A stretch of DNA of 64,000 nucleotides from Bradyrhizobium sp. LTSP885. Its GTDB lineage: Bacteria > Pseudomonadota > Alphaproteobacteria > Rhizobiales > Xanthobacteraceae. The first letter of the stretch is position 1. Each line of letters opens with the position of its first letter. Positions 9,235 through 19,492 of the stretch are shown in pieces. Where the stretch lies: contig NZ_JYMT01000038.1 in the NCBI RefSeq assembly GCF_000938305.1, forward strand, positions 492,379-556,378. Reading direction: 5' to 3'. The notes under the pieces were generated by a model. It was given only the letters and a program-made list of their open reading frames with translations, searched no databases and was not told where the DNA came from. Both the position numbers and the translations under genes were made by a program.

Positions 9235-10848
9235 GTGTTCGCCAATTGTATTGACCGCTTTCGCGCGCTGTTTCTTTCGATCCTGCTGCTCAGCTGCTTT
9301 GTCCTGCCGGCGATGGCCGGTCCGTTCGAGGACTCGGTCGCCAAATTCGCCAATGATGAGTTCTCCGACACCGAGGACGCGGTCGGCGAGATCGCATCAT
9401 CGGGCAATCCGCTCGCGTCCCCGATCATCAGCGCGCTGCAGGACGGCCGTTTGTCGGCTGATCCCGACAGCAAGAAGGTCTTCATCACCCAGCCCGACGG
9501 CAAGATCATCGACGCTGCGACCGGCGCCGCCGTCGACAAGCTGCCGGACAATGCCGCTGCCGTCCGCCTCAACAACCGGCTGCGCCGCACCGTGGATGCC
9601 GCGGTCGGCGGCCTGACACTGATGTCGTCGGACCCGGCGAAGCGCCTGTCTGCCGCGCAATCGGTGCTCAAGAGCCACGAGGAGAGTATGCTGCCGACCG
9701 TCGACAGCGCACTCGCCAAGGAGACCAATAAATCCACCAGGCAGGCGCTTGCCGAGGGGCGCGCCGCCATCATCCTGTTCAAGTCGGACGCGTCAGATAG
9801 CGACAAGCTCGACGCCGTGGCCGTGATCAAGGCGCGCGGCGACCAGGAGGCGCTGGCGCTGCTCACCAGTCTCGACGCCGGCCAGCCGCCGCTGGTTGCC
9901 AAGGCCGCGGCCTCCGCGATCTCCTCGATCCAGAGCAATCTGGCGCTGTGGTCGACGGTGCAGAACGCCTGGTATGGCCTGTCGCTCGGCTCGGTGCTGC
10001 TGCTCGCCGCGATCGGGCTAGCGATCACCTTCGGTGTGATGGGCGTCATCAACATGGCCCATGGCGAGATGGTGATGCTCGGCGCCTACACCACCTTCGC
10101 GGTGCAGGAGGTGATCCGCACTAGCTATCCCGGCCTGTTCGATTATTCGCTTCTGATCGCCCTTCCGCTTGCTTTCCTGGTCGCCGGTGGCATCGGCGTG
10201 CTGATCGAACGCAGCATCATCCGCTTCCTCTACGGCCGCCCGCTGGAAACCCTGCTGGCGACCTGGGGTCTGTCGCTGGTGCTGCAGCAGGCGGTGCGCA
10301 CCCTGTTCGGTCCGACCAACCGCGAGGTCGGCAACCCTTCCTGGATGAGCGGTGCGTTCGAAGTCGGCCAGATCACCATCACCTACAACCGGCTCTGGAT
10401 CTTCTGCTTCACGCTGGCGGTGTTCGCGATCCTGCTCGCGATGCTGCGCTATACCGCGCTCGGCCTTGAGATGCGTGCGGTGACACAGAACCGCCGCATG
10501 GCGGCGTCGATGGGTATCGCCACCTCGCGGGTCGACGCGCTGACCTTCGGCCTCGGCTCCGGCATCGCAGGGATCGCCGGCGTGGCGCTGTCGCAGATCG
10601 ACAATGTCAGCCCGAATTTGGGCCAGAGCTACATCATCGACAGTTTCATGGTGGTGGTGTTCGGCGGCGTCGGCAATCTCTGGGGCACGCTGGTCGGCGC
10701 CTTCACGCTCGGCATCGCCAACAAGTTCCTCGAGCCGGTGGCCGGCGCGGTGCTCGGCAAGATCGCGATCCTGGTGCTGATCATCCTGTTCATCCAGAAG
10801 CGGCCGCGCGGCCTGTTCGCCCTCAAGGGACGGGCGGTGGAAGCATGA
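9235..10848 (+). CDS. urtB: Urea ABC transporter permease UrtB
   Basis: 537 aa. It has a signal-like helix (residues about 8-24), then an extracytoplasmic domain of about 210 residues with helical repeats. The LivH-type permease begins near residue 245 (NAWYGLSLGSVLLLAAIGLAITFGVMGVINMAHGEM). FGGVGNLWGTLVGAF near the end is the conserved LivH loop. The long N-terminal extension is normal for proteobacterial UrtB. The start is a GTG at 9235. The stop overlaps urtC (ATGA), so translation is coupled. Confidence 0.93.
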   Translation: MFANCIDRFRALFLSILLLSCFVLPAMAGPFEDSVAKFANDEFSDTEDAVGEIASSGNPLASPIISALQDGRLSADPDSKKVFITQPDGKIIDAATGAAVDKLPDNAAAVRLNNRLRRTVDAAVGGLTLMSSDPAKRLSAAQSVLKSHEESMLPTVDSALAKETNKSTRQALAEGRAAIILFKSDASDSDKLDAVAVIKARGDQEALALLTSLDAGQPPLVAKAAASAISSIQSNLALWSTVQNAWYGLSLGSVLLLAAIGLAITFGVMGVINMAHGEMVMLGAYTTFAVQEVIRTSYPGLFDYSLLIALPLAFLVAGGIGVLIERSIIRFLYGRPLETLLATWGLSLVLQQAVRTLFGPTNREVGNPSWMSGAFEVGQITITYNRLWIFCFTLAVFAILLAMLRYTALGLEMRAVTQNRRMAASMGIATSRVDALTFGLGSGIAGIAGVALSQIDNVSPNLGQSYIIDSFMVVVFGGVGNLWGTLVGAFTLGIANKFLEPVAGAVLGKIAILVLIILFIQKRPRGLFALKGRAVEA

Positions 10849-12014
10849 CCCCGCACATCCTGACCCGCTCGCTCGATCGCGCCGCTGCTACCTTCATCCT
10901 GATCGTCGCGGCGCTTGGCATCCTGATCCCGCTGTCGAATCTCCTGCTGCCGCAGGGCTCGATGTTCCAGGTGCCGACCTACCTGGTGGCGCTGTGGGGC
11001 AAATATGTCTGCTACGCCATCCTTGCGCTCTCGATCGACCTGATCTGGGGTTATTGCGGCATCCTCTCGCTCGGCCACGGCGCGTTCTTCGCACTCGGCG
11101 GCTACGCCATGGGCATGTACCTGATGCGCCAGATCGGCAGCCGCGGCGTCTACGGCAACCCGCTCCTGCCTGATTTCATGGTGTTCCTGAACTATCCGAA
11201 GCTGCCATGGTACTGGCACGGCTTCGACATGTTCTGGTTCGCGGCGCTGATGGTCCTGCTGGCGCCCGGCCTGCTGGCCTTCTGCTTCGGCTGGCTCGCC
11301 TTCCGCTCCCGCGTCACCGGCGTCTACCTCTCGATCATCACGCAAGCGATGACCTACGCGCTGCTGCTGGCGTTCTTCCGCAACGATTTCGGCTTCGGCG
11401 GCAACAACGGCCTGACCGACTTCAAGGACATCCTCGGCTTCAACGTGCAGGCCGAAGGCACCCGCTGCGCGCTGTTCCTGCTGAGCTGTTTGGCGCTGAT
11501 CATCGCCTTTGTGATCTGCCGCGCCGTCGTGAGCTCGAAGCTCGGCAAGGTGCTGATCGCGGTGCGCGATGCCGAAAGCCGCACCCGCTTCCTCGGCTAC
11601 CGCGTCGAAACCTACAAGCTGTTCGTGTTCACGCTGTCGGCCTGCATGGCCGGCGTCGCTGGCGCGCTCTATGTGCCGCAGGTAGGCATCATCAATCCCA
11701 GCGAATTCGCGCCCGGCAATTCGATCGAAGCGGTCATCTGGGTCGCAGTCGGCGGCCGCGGCACGCTGATCGGCGCCGCGCTCGGCGCCGTCGTCGTCAA
11801 CTATGCCAAGACCTACTTCACCTCGGGGCCGCTCGCGCCGTACTGGCTGTTCATGCTGGGCGCGATGTTCATCCTGGTGACGCTGCTGCTGCCGAAGGGC
11901 ATCATCGGCACCTTCAACAGCTGGCGCGACAAGCAACGTAGCGCGGCGATCGAGGCCGACAAGGAAAGCGCCGCGCGCGAAGACGGCATCGGCGAACCGA
12001 ACCCGGCGGAGTAG
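10845..12014 (+). CDS. urtC: Urea ABC transporter permease UrtC
   Basis: 389 aa, the LivM-type partner permease. Hydrophobic helices run through most of the protein; GYCGILSLGHGAFFALGGYAMG (around residues 66-87) and VAVGGRGTLIGAALGAVVVN are the LivM signature segments. It forms the membrane channel with UrtB. It overlaps urtB by four bases and is followed four bases later by urtD. The last 25 residues are charged and cytoplasmic. Confidence 0.93.
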   Translation: MTPHILTRSLDRAAATFILIVAALGILIPLSNLLLPQGSMFQVPTYLVALWGKYVCYAILALSIDLIWGYCGILSLGHGAFFALGGYAMGMYLMRQIGSRGVYGNPLLPDFMVFLNYPKLPWYWHGFDMFWFAALMVLLAPGLLAFCFGWLAFRSRVTGVYLSIITQAMTYALLLAFFRNDFGFGGNNGLTDFKDILGFNVQAEGTRCALFLLSCLALIIAFVICRAVVSSKLGKVLIAVRDAESRTRFLGYRVETYKLFVFTLSACMAGVAGALYVPQVGIINPSEFAPGNSIEAVIWVAVGGRGTLIGAALGAVVVNYAKTYFTSGPLAPYWLFMLGAMFILVTLLLPKGIIGTFNSWRDKQRSAAIEADKESAAREDGIGEPNPAE

Positions 12015-12018
12015 GCAC

Positions 12019-12780
12019 ATGAACGTGATGGATACCCGCGCCACCTCGGCCATGCTCTATCTCGACGGCGTGCACGTCTCGTTCGACGGCTTTCACGCCA
12101 TCAACAACCTGTCGCTGACGCTGGCGCCGGGCGAGATGCGCGCCATCATCGGCCCGAACGGCGCCGGCAAGACCACAATGATGGACATCATCACCGGCAA
12201 GACGAAGCCGGACGAGGGCACCGTGCTATTTGACGGCACCGTCGACCTGACCCGGCTCGACGAGACCCGCATCGCCGAGCTCGGCATCGGCCGCAAATTC
12301 CAGAAGCCGACGGTGTTCGAGAGCCAGACCGTGCAGGACAATCTGCTGCTCGCGCTCAATGTCGATCACTCCGTCCGCGGCACGCTGTTCTGGCGCGGCA
12401 GCAAGGCCGAATCAGAGCGCATCGACAAGGTGCTCGAGACCATCCGCCTGACCGACGCGCGCAACCGCCTCGCGGGCTCCCTGTCGCACGGCCAGAAGCA
12501 GTGGCTCGAGATCGGCATGCTGCTGGCGCAGGATCCGAAGGTGCTGCTGGTCGACGAGCCGGTCGCTGGCATGACCGACGTCGAGACTCACCTGACCGCC
12601 GAGCTGCTGAAGCAGATCAACAAGAACCACACCATCATGGTGGTCGAGCACGACATGACTTTCGTCCGCGAACTCGGCGTCAAGGTGACCTGCCTGCATG
12701 AAGGTTCGGTGCTGGCCGAAGGCACCATCGACCAGGTGTCGGCGAACGAGCGGGTCGTTGAAGTGTATCTGGGGCGCTGA
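12019..12780 (+). CDS. urtD: Urea ABC transporter ATP-binding protein UrtD
   Basis: 253 aa ABC ATPase of the LivG type: Walker A GPNGAGKTT, signature LSHGQKQWLEIGM, Walker B VLLVDEPVAGM, switch histidine VEHDM. The signature LSHGQKQ in place of LSGGQ is typical of UrtD. It powers urea import together with UrtE. It sits tightly between urtC and urtE (3-4 base gaps). Confidence 0.93.
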   Translation: MNVMDTRATSAMLYLDGVHVSFDGFHAINNLSLTLAPGEMRAIIGPNGAGKTTMMDIITGKTKPDEGTVLFDGTVDLTRLDETRIAELGIGRKFQKPTVFESQTVQDNLLLALNVDHSVRGTLFWRGSKAESERIDKVLETIRLTDARNRLAGSLSHGQKQWLEIGMLLAQDPKVLLVDEPVAGMTDVETHLTAELLKQINKNHTIMVVEHDMTFVRELGVKVTCLHEGSVLAEGTIDQVSANERVVEVYLGR

Positions 12781-12783
12781 GCA

Positions 12784-13479
12784 ATGCTGAAGGTCGACAA
12801 CATCAATTTGTTCTACGGTGCGGCGCAGGCGCTGCGCGGCGTTTCGATCACGGCCGAGCCCGGCAAGGTGACCTGCGTGCTCGGGCGCAACGGCGTCGGC
12901 AAGACCTCGCTGCTGCGCGCGATGGTCGGGCAGTATCCGATTGCCTCCGGCTCGATCAATTTCGACGGCAAGGATATCACCGCGCTAAAACCCTATGAGC
13001 GGGCGCGGCACGGCATCGGCTTCGTGCCGCAGGGCCGCGAGATCTTTCCACTGCTCACGGTGGAAGAGAATCTCAAGACCGGCTTCGGGCCGCTGAAGCG
13101 CGAGGACCGCAACATCCCCGACGACGTGTTCTCGTTGTTTCCGGTGCTGCAGACCATGCTCGGCCGCCGCGGCGGCGACCTCTCCGGCGGCCAGCAGCAG
13201 CAGCTCGCGATCGGCCGCGCGCTGGTGATGCGGCCAAAGCTGTTGCTGCTCGACGAGCCGACCGAAGGTATCCAGCCCTCGATCATCAAGGACATCGGCC
13301 GTGCGATCTCTTATCTGCGCAACCTCGGCAACATCGCGATCGTGCTGGTCGAACAATATCTCGACTTCGCCTGCGAACTCGGCGACAGTTTCGCCGTGAT
13401 GGACCGAGGCGCGGTGAAATATGCCTGCGACCGTGCGACCCTCGATCCCGCCGAGATCAGCCGCCAGATGGCGCTGTAA
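12784..13479 (+). CDS. urtE: Urea ABC transporter ATP-binding protein UrtE
   Basis: 231 aa LivF-type ABC ATPase: Walker A GRNGVGKTS, signature LSGGQQQQLAIGR, Walker B LLLLDEPTEGIQPS, switch LVEQYLDFA. LDEPTEGIQ and the short length identify UrtE. It is the last transporter gene. A small GC hairpin (13490-13507) follows, but it has no T-run, so read-through into ureD is likely. Confidence 0.93.
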   Translation: MLKVDNINLFYGAAQALRGVSITAEPGKVTCVLGRNGVGKTSLLRAMVGQYPIASGSINFDGKDITALKPYERARHGIGFVPQGREIFPLLTVEENLKTGFGPLKREDRNIPDDVFSLFPVLQTMLGRRGGDLSGGQQQQLAIGRALVMRPKLLLLDEPTEGIQPSIIKDIGRAISYLRNLGNIAIVLVEQYLDFACELGDSFAVMDRGAVKYACDRATLDPAEISRQMAL

Positions 13480-13530
13480 TGAAACTGTGACGCCGCTCCT
13501 CGCGGCGCGGTAGGGGGAGCGTTGGGGCGG

Positions 13531-14367
13531 ATGCGGAGCGAGATCGCAGGCGCATCTTCAGCGACATTTGCAGCGAACCGTGCCCAGGGCGCGGTGAGGT
13601 TCGACGTGCATCGAAGGGATGGCGCCACCCGCCGCGGTGATCTGCATGAATCAGGCTCTTTGCGCGTCCGCTTTCCATCGCCGGAAGACGACGGCCTGTC
13701 GGCGATGTTCGTCAACACCGCCGGCGGCATTGCCGGCGGCGACCGCTTCGACATCGCAATCGCGGCCGGCGAGGGCGCCCGGTTGACGCTGACCACAGCT
13801 GCGGCCGAGAAGGTCTATCGCGCCACTGGCGCGCCTGCGCGGCTCGGCATTGCCCTGAAGGCGGAGGCGGGGGCGCACCTCGCCTGGCTGCCGCAGGAGA
13901 CCATCTTGTTTGATCGCGCCCGGATCCACCGCAGCTTCGACATCGATCTCGCCGAAGGCGCCTCGCTTTTGCTTTGCGAAATCGTGGTGTTCGGCCGCGC
14001 CGCGATGGGCGAGACGATGCGCCACGGCGAGTTTGTCGACCGCTGGCGGATGCGCCGCGGCGGCAAACTGGTGTTTGCGGAGACGATCCGCCTCGACGGC
14101 GAGATCGGCGACAAGCTCGCAAAACCCGCGATCGCCAACGGCGGCGCGGCGATCGGGACCGCACTGATTGTGCCGGGCGACGAGGCGCTGGTCGAGCGCC
14201 TCCGCGAGGCGTCGGAAAGCTTCGGCGGCGAGGTCGGCATCTCCGCCTGGAATGGATTTGCAATGGCGCGTTTCTGTGCCCAAGATGCGGCGAGGCTGCG
14301 CGCCGACATGATGACGGTGCTCGGCCGCGCCTCCGCTGTCCCGCTGCCGAGGCTTTGGCTCAATTAA
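13531..14367 (+). CDS. ureD: Urease accessory protein UreD
   Basis: 278 aa. NRAQGAVRFDV, SLRVRFPSP, VNTAGGIAGGDRFD and LPQETILFDRARIHR are the hallmark blocks of UreD (UreH). UreD scaffolds the UreF-UreG complex on apo-urease and channels nickel to the active site. I prefer the ATG at 13531, with AGGGGGAG about 11 bases upstream; an in-frame TTG at 13522 is an alternative. It opens the urease structural and accessory series directly downstream of the urea importer. Confidence 0.92.
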   Translation: MRSEIAGASSATFAANRAQGAVRFDVHRRDGATRRGDLHESGSLRVRFPSPEDDGLSAMFVNTAGGIAGGDRFDIAIAAGEGARLTLTTAAAEKVYRATGAPARLGIALKAEAGAHLAWLPQETILFDRARIHRSFDIDLAEGASLLLCEIVVFGRAAMGETMRHGEFVDRWRMRRGGKLVFAETIRLDGEIGDKLAKPAIANGGAAIGTALIVPGDEALVERLREASESFGGEVGISAWNGFAMARFCAQDAARLRADMMTVLGRASAVPLPRLWLN

Positions 14368-14411
14368 GAAGCTGGCTCAACTCATCCTTTCAATCTGATC
14401 AGAGTGCTCGC

Positions 14412-14714
14412 ATGAATTTGTCTCCCCGCGAAAAGGACAAGCTCCTGGTTTCGATGGCGGCCATGGTGGCGCGGCGCCGGCTCGAGCGCGGCGTCAAGCT
14501 GAACCACCCGGAGGCCATTGCGCTGATCTCCGACTTCATCGTCGAGGGCGCGCGCGACGGGCGCACGGTCGCCGATTTGATGCAGGCCGGCGCCAAGGTT
14601 TTGACCCGAGACCAGGTGATGGCCGGGATCCCCGAGATGATCCACGACATCCAGGTCGAGGCGACATTCCCCGATGGCACCAAGCTCGTCACCGTCCACG
14701 AGCCGATCCGATAG
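14412..14714 (+). CDS. ureA: Urease gamma subunit
   Basis: 100 aa, the standard length. MNLSPREKDKLLVSMAAMVA, RGVKLNHPEAIALISDF and MIHDIQVEATFPDGTKLVT are the gamma-subunit blocks. It forms the (UreABC)3 trimer. The start at 14412 is the natural beginning of the family; the frame is open further upstream within ureD. ureB follows after nine bases with GGAG ahead of its ATG. Confidence 0.95.
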   Translation: MNLSPREKDKLLVSMAAMVARRRLERGVKLNHPEAIALISDFIVEGARDGRTVADLMQAGAKVLTRDQVMAGIPEMIHDIQVEATFPDGTKLVTVHEPIR

Positions 14715-14723
14715 GAGCGCGAC

Positions 14724-15029
14724 ATGATCCCCGGCGAACTCTTCATCAAGGACGGCGAGATCGAACTCAATGCCGGCCGCAAGACCGTGACCCTGTCGGT
14801 TGCCAACACCGGCGACCGCCCGATCCAGGTCGGCTCGCACTACCATTTCTTCGAGACCAACCCGGCGCTGAAATTCGATCGCAAAAAAGCGCGCGGCATG
14901 CGCCTCGATATCGCCGCCGGCACCGCCGTCCGCTTCGAGCCCGGCCAGACCCGCGACGTCAAACTCGTCGCCCTCGCCGGCAAGCGCATCGTCCATGGCT
15001 TCCGCGGCGAGGTGAAGGGGAAGCTGTAA
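14724..15029 (+). CDS. ureB: Urease beta subunit
   Basis: 101 aa: MIPGELFIKDGEIELNAGR, VANTGDRPIQVGSHYHFFETN and RLDIAAGTAVRFEPG are unmistakable beta-subunit segments. It is structural, with no metal ligands. It is followed four bases later not by ureC but by an HD-domain gene. Confidence 0.95.
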   Translation: MIPGELFIKDGEIELNAGRKTVTLSVANTGDRPIQVGSHYHFFETNPALKFDRKKARGMRLDIAAGTAVRFEPGQTRDVKLVALAGKRIVHGFRGEVKGKL

Positions 15030-15033
15030 CGCC

Positions 15034-15588
15034 ATGCTCCCCGCGATCCGCCTTATCTCCGAAGCTGCCGAACTTGCTGCGCGCCGTCACAACGGGATGG
15101 CGCGCAAGGGGCGGGGTGGTGAGCCGCATATCAATCACCTCGCGGAGGTCGCGAACTTGCTCGCGACTGTGACTGAAGGCACCGATGCCGATCTCGTGGC
15201 TGCCGGCTGGCTGCACGACAGCATCGAGGATACCGAGACCACGCGCGAGGAACTCGCAAATAAATTCAGCGAACGTGTCGCCGGTCTCGTTGTCGAGTGC
15301 ACCGATGACATGAGCCTGCCGAAACCGGTCCGTCGCCAGAGGCAGATCGAGGACGCTCCGCACAAGTCCCCCGGCGCCAAACTGATCAAGACCGCCGACA
15401 AGATCAGCAATATCGGCGCCCGGATCGTGCCGCATCCAAGCAAGGATGAGCGTGGCGATCTCGCCGATTATGCAGCTTGGGCCGACAAGGTCGTCGCCGG
15501 CTGCCGAGGAATCAATTCGCGGCTTGACCGCATCTTCGATGACACTATTGAGCGCGCAAGAACCGCGCTGGCTGAAACAGGGGGCTAA
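15034..15588 (+). CDS. HD-domain phosphohydrolase (small alarmone hydrolase / MESH1-like) inside the urease operon
   Basis: 184 aa. The pattern resembles the hydrolase half of RelA/SpoT and MESH1: AARRHNGMARKGRGGEPHINHLAEV (first His ligand), then AAGWLHDSIEDTETT (HD motif plus ED), and KTADKISNI for the distal Asp. These residues bind Mn2+ and remove pyrophosphate from (p)ppGpp or act on NADPH-like substrates in characterised relatives. There is no synthetase domain. It lies exactly between ureB and ureC with 4-base and 1-base gaps, so it must be co-translated with urease. The fold call is good; the substrate is inferred. Confidence 0.8.
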   Translation: MLPAIRLISEAAELAARRHNGMARKGRGGEPHINHLAEVANLLATVTEGTDADLVAAGWLHDSIEDTETTREELANKFSERVAGLVVECTDDMSLPKPVRRQRQIEDAPHKSPGAKLIKTADKISNIGARIVPHPSKDERGDLADYAAWADKVVAGCRGINSRLDRIFDDTIERARTALAETGG

Positions 15589-15589
15589 C

Positions 15590-17305
<1,716 letters not shown>

Positions 17306-17309
17306 AACC

Positions 17310-17347
17310 CCTCCCGGTATCCAAAGCCAAAAGAGAAAACCGGGAGG
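17310..17347 (+). promoter_or_regulatory. Stem pairing the ribosome binding site of the first ABM gene
   Basis: CCTCCCGGT at 17310-17318 is the exact complement of ACCGGGAGG at 17339-17347; the latter contains the Shine-Dalgarno GGGAGG for the GTG at 17355. The 20-base loop is A-rich. Folding would hide the ribosome site, or the stem may simply process the ureC 3' end. Confidence 0.5.
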
Positions 17348-17354
17348 AATTTCC

Positions 17355-17654
17355 GTGATTTACGTCGTAGCCACGTTGACCATCAAGCCCGAGACCCGCG
17401 CCGAATTCATCGCTGCGGCCACCGCCTGCATCAAGGAGGTCCGAAAGGAGCCCGGCAACATCGCCTACGATCTCCATGAGAGCGTCACCGACCACAGCAA
17501 GATGGTGTTCGTCGAGCAGTGGGAAAACGCCGAGGCGCTGGTGCCGCATCGCACCGTCGAACACATGAAGACGTTTGGCCGGGTCGCGGTGAAATGCATG
17601 TCTGCGCCGCCGAAGATCGAGGTGATCACGCCGGAGAAAGTCGACGTCCGCTAA
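17355..17654 (+). CDS. Antibiotic biosynthesis monooxygenase (ABM) domain protein 1
   Basis: 99 aa, a single dimeric alpha/beta-barrel ABM domain (PF03992): MIYVVATLTIKPETRAEFI, EPGNIAYDLHES and MVFVEQWENAEAL are typical of YgiN-like putative quinol monooxygenases. The start is GTG with GGGAGGAA five bases ahead. It lies 50 bases after ureC and 26 before a paralogue. No direct link of this family to urease is known, so its presence inside the operon is unexplained. Confidence 0.8.
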   Translation: MIYVVATLTIKPETRAEFIAAATACIKEVRKEPGNIAYDLHESVTDHSKMVFVEQWENAEALVPHRTVEHMKTFGRVAVKCMSAPPKIEVITPEKVDVR

Positions 17655-17679
17655 CGAACAAGAAGAAGGGAGACGATCC

Positions 17680-17979
17680 ATGATCTATGTCATCGCCACC
17701 ACGCCGATGAAGCCGGAAAATCGCGACGACTTCATCAAGGGACATAAGGCCTGCACGGCGGAGACCCTCAAGGAGAAGGGCTGCCTCTCCTATGACGGCC
17801 ATGTCAGCGTCAACAATCCCAATCAGTATGTGGTGGTCGAGCGCTGGGAGACCCGCGAAGACCTCAACGCGCATGGCCGCGCGCCGCATATGAAGGTGTG
17901 GCGGGAGTATTCCTCGCAAATGAAGACCGCGCCGACGGTGATCGAGATCATCAGCGACGGCAAGGTCGAGAGGCTCTGA
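17680..17979 (+). CDS. Antibiotic biosynthesis monooxygenase (ABM) domain protein 2
   Basis: 99 aa, same fold and length as the preceding gene and clearly its paralogue (MIYVIATTPMKPENRDDFI, EKGCLSYDGHVSV, YVVVERWETREDL). The divergence suggests an old tandem duplication with different partners or substrates. GAAGGGAG precedes the ATG. ureE begins eight bases later, so it is inside the urease transcription unit. Confidence 0.8.
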   Translation: MIYVIATTPMKPENRDDFIKGHKACTAETLKEKGCLSYDGHVSVNNPNQYVVVERWETREDLNAHGRAPHMKVWREYSSQMKTAPTVIEIISDGKVERL

Positions 17980-17986
17980 GGTCGGA

Positions 17987-18598
17987 ATGATCCGCGCGAC
18001 AAAAGTTCTGGGACAGCATCGCTGGACGGACACACCCGCCGACACCGTCGTGCTCGATTTCGACGACCGTCACCGGCGGCGGATGGCGATGACCGGCACG
18101 CGCGGGTTCGAATTCCTGCTCGATCTCGAAAACGCCGTCGCGCTGCGCGGCGGCGACGCGCTGGTGCTGGAGGACGGCCGCCTCGTCGAGGTGGTCGCCG
18201 CGCCCGAGCCGCTGCTGGAAATCCGCGGCAGCGATCCGCATCATCTGATCCGGGTCGCCTGGCATCTCGGCAACCGCCATCTGCCGACCCAGATCATGCC
18301 GAAGGGCCTGCGCATCCGCCGCGATCACGTCATCGAGGCGATGGTGAAGGGGCTCGGGGCCCGTGTCATCGAGATCGAAGCGCCGTTCGATCCCGAGGGC
18401 GGCGCCTATACCGGGCATGCCCATGCGGAAGAACCGCACGCGCATGACCATACCGGGCACGATCACGCCCAGAGCCACGCGCACGATCATGGCCATCATC
18501 ACCACGGTGATGGACATCACCACAGTGATGACCATCATCACGACGAGCATTGCGGCCACGACCATCACGACCATTCCCATGCTCATGACCACAAATGA
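17987..18598 (+). CDS. ureE: Urease accessory protein UreE, nickel metallochaperone
   Basis: 203 aa. The N-domain (residues about 1-75) and the metal-binding domain with GNRHLPTQI (about 95-103) are canonical; the C-terminal 65 residues are a long tail packed with His, Asp and Glu (HHHHGDGHHHSDDHHHDEH). The tail stores Ni2+ and is longer than in many UreE proteins. It delivers nickel to UreG. The ATG at 17987 has GGTCGGA ahead. Its end overlaps the ureF start by 14 bases. Confidence 0.94.
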   Translation: MIRATKVLGQHRWTDTPADTVVLDFDDRHRRRMAMTGTRGFEFLLDLENAVALRGGDALVLEDGRLVEVVAAPEPLLEIRGSDPHHLIRVAWHLGNRHLPTQIMPKGLRIRRDHVIEAMVKGLGARVIEIEAPFDPEGGAYTGHAHAEEPHAHDHTGHDHAQSHAHDHGHHHHGDGHHHSDDHHHDEHCGHDHHDHSHAHDHK

Positions 18599-19313
18599 GA
18601 CCGATCCAGCCGCTATCAGCGGCGGGATGACGGAGGGCGAGGCGAAGGCGCTGTACCGGCTGATGACGTGGCTGTCGCCATCGTTCCCGGTCGGCGCTTT
18701 CGCCTATTCCAGCGGCATCGAATGGGCAGTGGAAGCCGGCGACATCACCGATGCTGCATCGCTGCGTGGCTGGCTCGCGGCTGTTCTGGCCGAGGGCAGC
18801 GGGTTTTGCGACGCTGTGTTCGTCGCGCAAAGTTTTCGCGCGGCATCGGAGGGTGATCACGCCTTAAAGGAGATCGCCGAACTCGCCGCCGCCTTCGTGC
18901 CGTCGCGCGAGCGGCAGCTCGAGACCACGAGCCAGGGCCGCGCCTTCATCGACATCGCGCGCGCGGCCTGGAATTCGCCTGGCCTCGACGCGATGGTTGC
19001 CGCCTGTGGCGGCCCGATCGTCTATCCGGTCGCGGTCGGCCTGGTCAGCGCGGCGCACGGCATTCCGCTGGAGCCCACGCTGCACGCCTTCCTCCATGCC
19101 GTGGTCTCCAACTGGATTTCCGCAGGTAGCCGGCTGATCCCGCTCGGGCAGACCGACAGCCAGCGCGTGCTGGCCGATCTCGAGCCGGTAGCAGCCGCGA
19201 CCGCCGCGCGCGCCGGCGCGGCGTCGCTCGACGATCTCGGCAGCGCGACTTTCCGCGCCGATCTCGCCAGCTTGCGGCACGAGACGCAATATACGAGGTT
19301 GTTTCGGTCATGA
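18585..19313 (+). CDS. ureF: Urease accessory protein UreF
   Basis: 242 aa. TWLSPSFPVGAFAYSSGIEWAVEAG, SRERQLETTSQGRAF, HAVVSNWISAGSRLIPLGQTD are UreF blocks. UreF bridges UreD and UreG and gates GTP hydrolysis during nickel insertion. The ATG at 18585 overlaps the His-rich end of ureE; the frame is open further upstream only because the His codons read as ordinary codons in this frame. Other starts at 18579 or 18627 are possible. A palindromic repeat separates it from ureG. Confidence 0.9.
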   Translation: MTTNETDPAAISGGMTEGEAKALYRLMTWLSPSFPVGAFAYSSGIEWAVEAGDITDAASLRGWLAAVLAEGSGFCDAVFVAQSFRAASEGDHALKEIAELAAAFVPSRERQLETTSQGRAFIDIARAAWNSPGLDAMVAACGGPIVYPVAVGLVSAAHGIPLEPTLHAFLHAVVSNWISAGSRLIPLGQTDSQRVLADLEPVAAATAARAGAASLDDLGSATFRADLASLRHETQYTRLFRS

Positions 19314-19349
19314 TGCGCGATCGAGTGATGTCGGCGCCGCACCCTCGGC

Positions 19350-19472
19350 TGTCGTCCCCGCGAACGCGGGGACCCACAACCACAGGCTTCTGTGGTTGTG
19401 CAAGGCTGGAGCTCCAGCGCGTCGCGACAATGCAATTCGGTGGTTATGGGTCCCTGCTTTCGCAGGGACGAC
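19350..19472. repeat. Palindromic intergenic repeat, family A (copy 1) between ureF and ureG
   Basis: It begins GTCGTCCCCGCGAACGCGGG and ends CGCAGGGACGAC, with internal ACCCACAACCACAG / GGTTATGGGTCC arms, so the whole element folds on itself. A diverged copy is at 62583-62694, and a short related hairpin is at 60875-60902. It is typical of repeated palindromes in Bradyrhizobium genomes. It adds about 125 bases between two operon genes without an obvious promoter. Confidence 0.75.
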
Positions 19473-19492
19473 GATAGCGGAGCGACCTTCTC

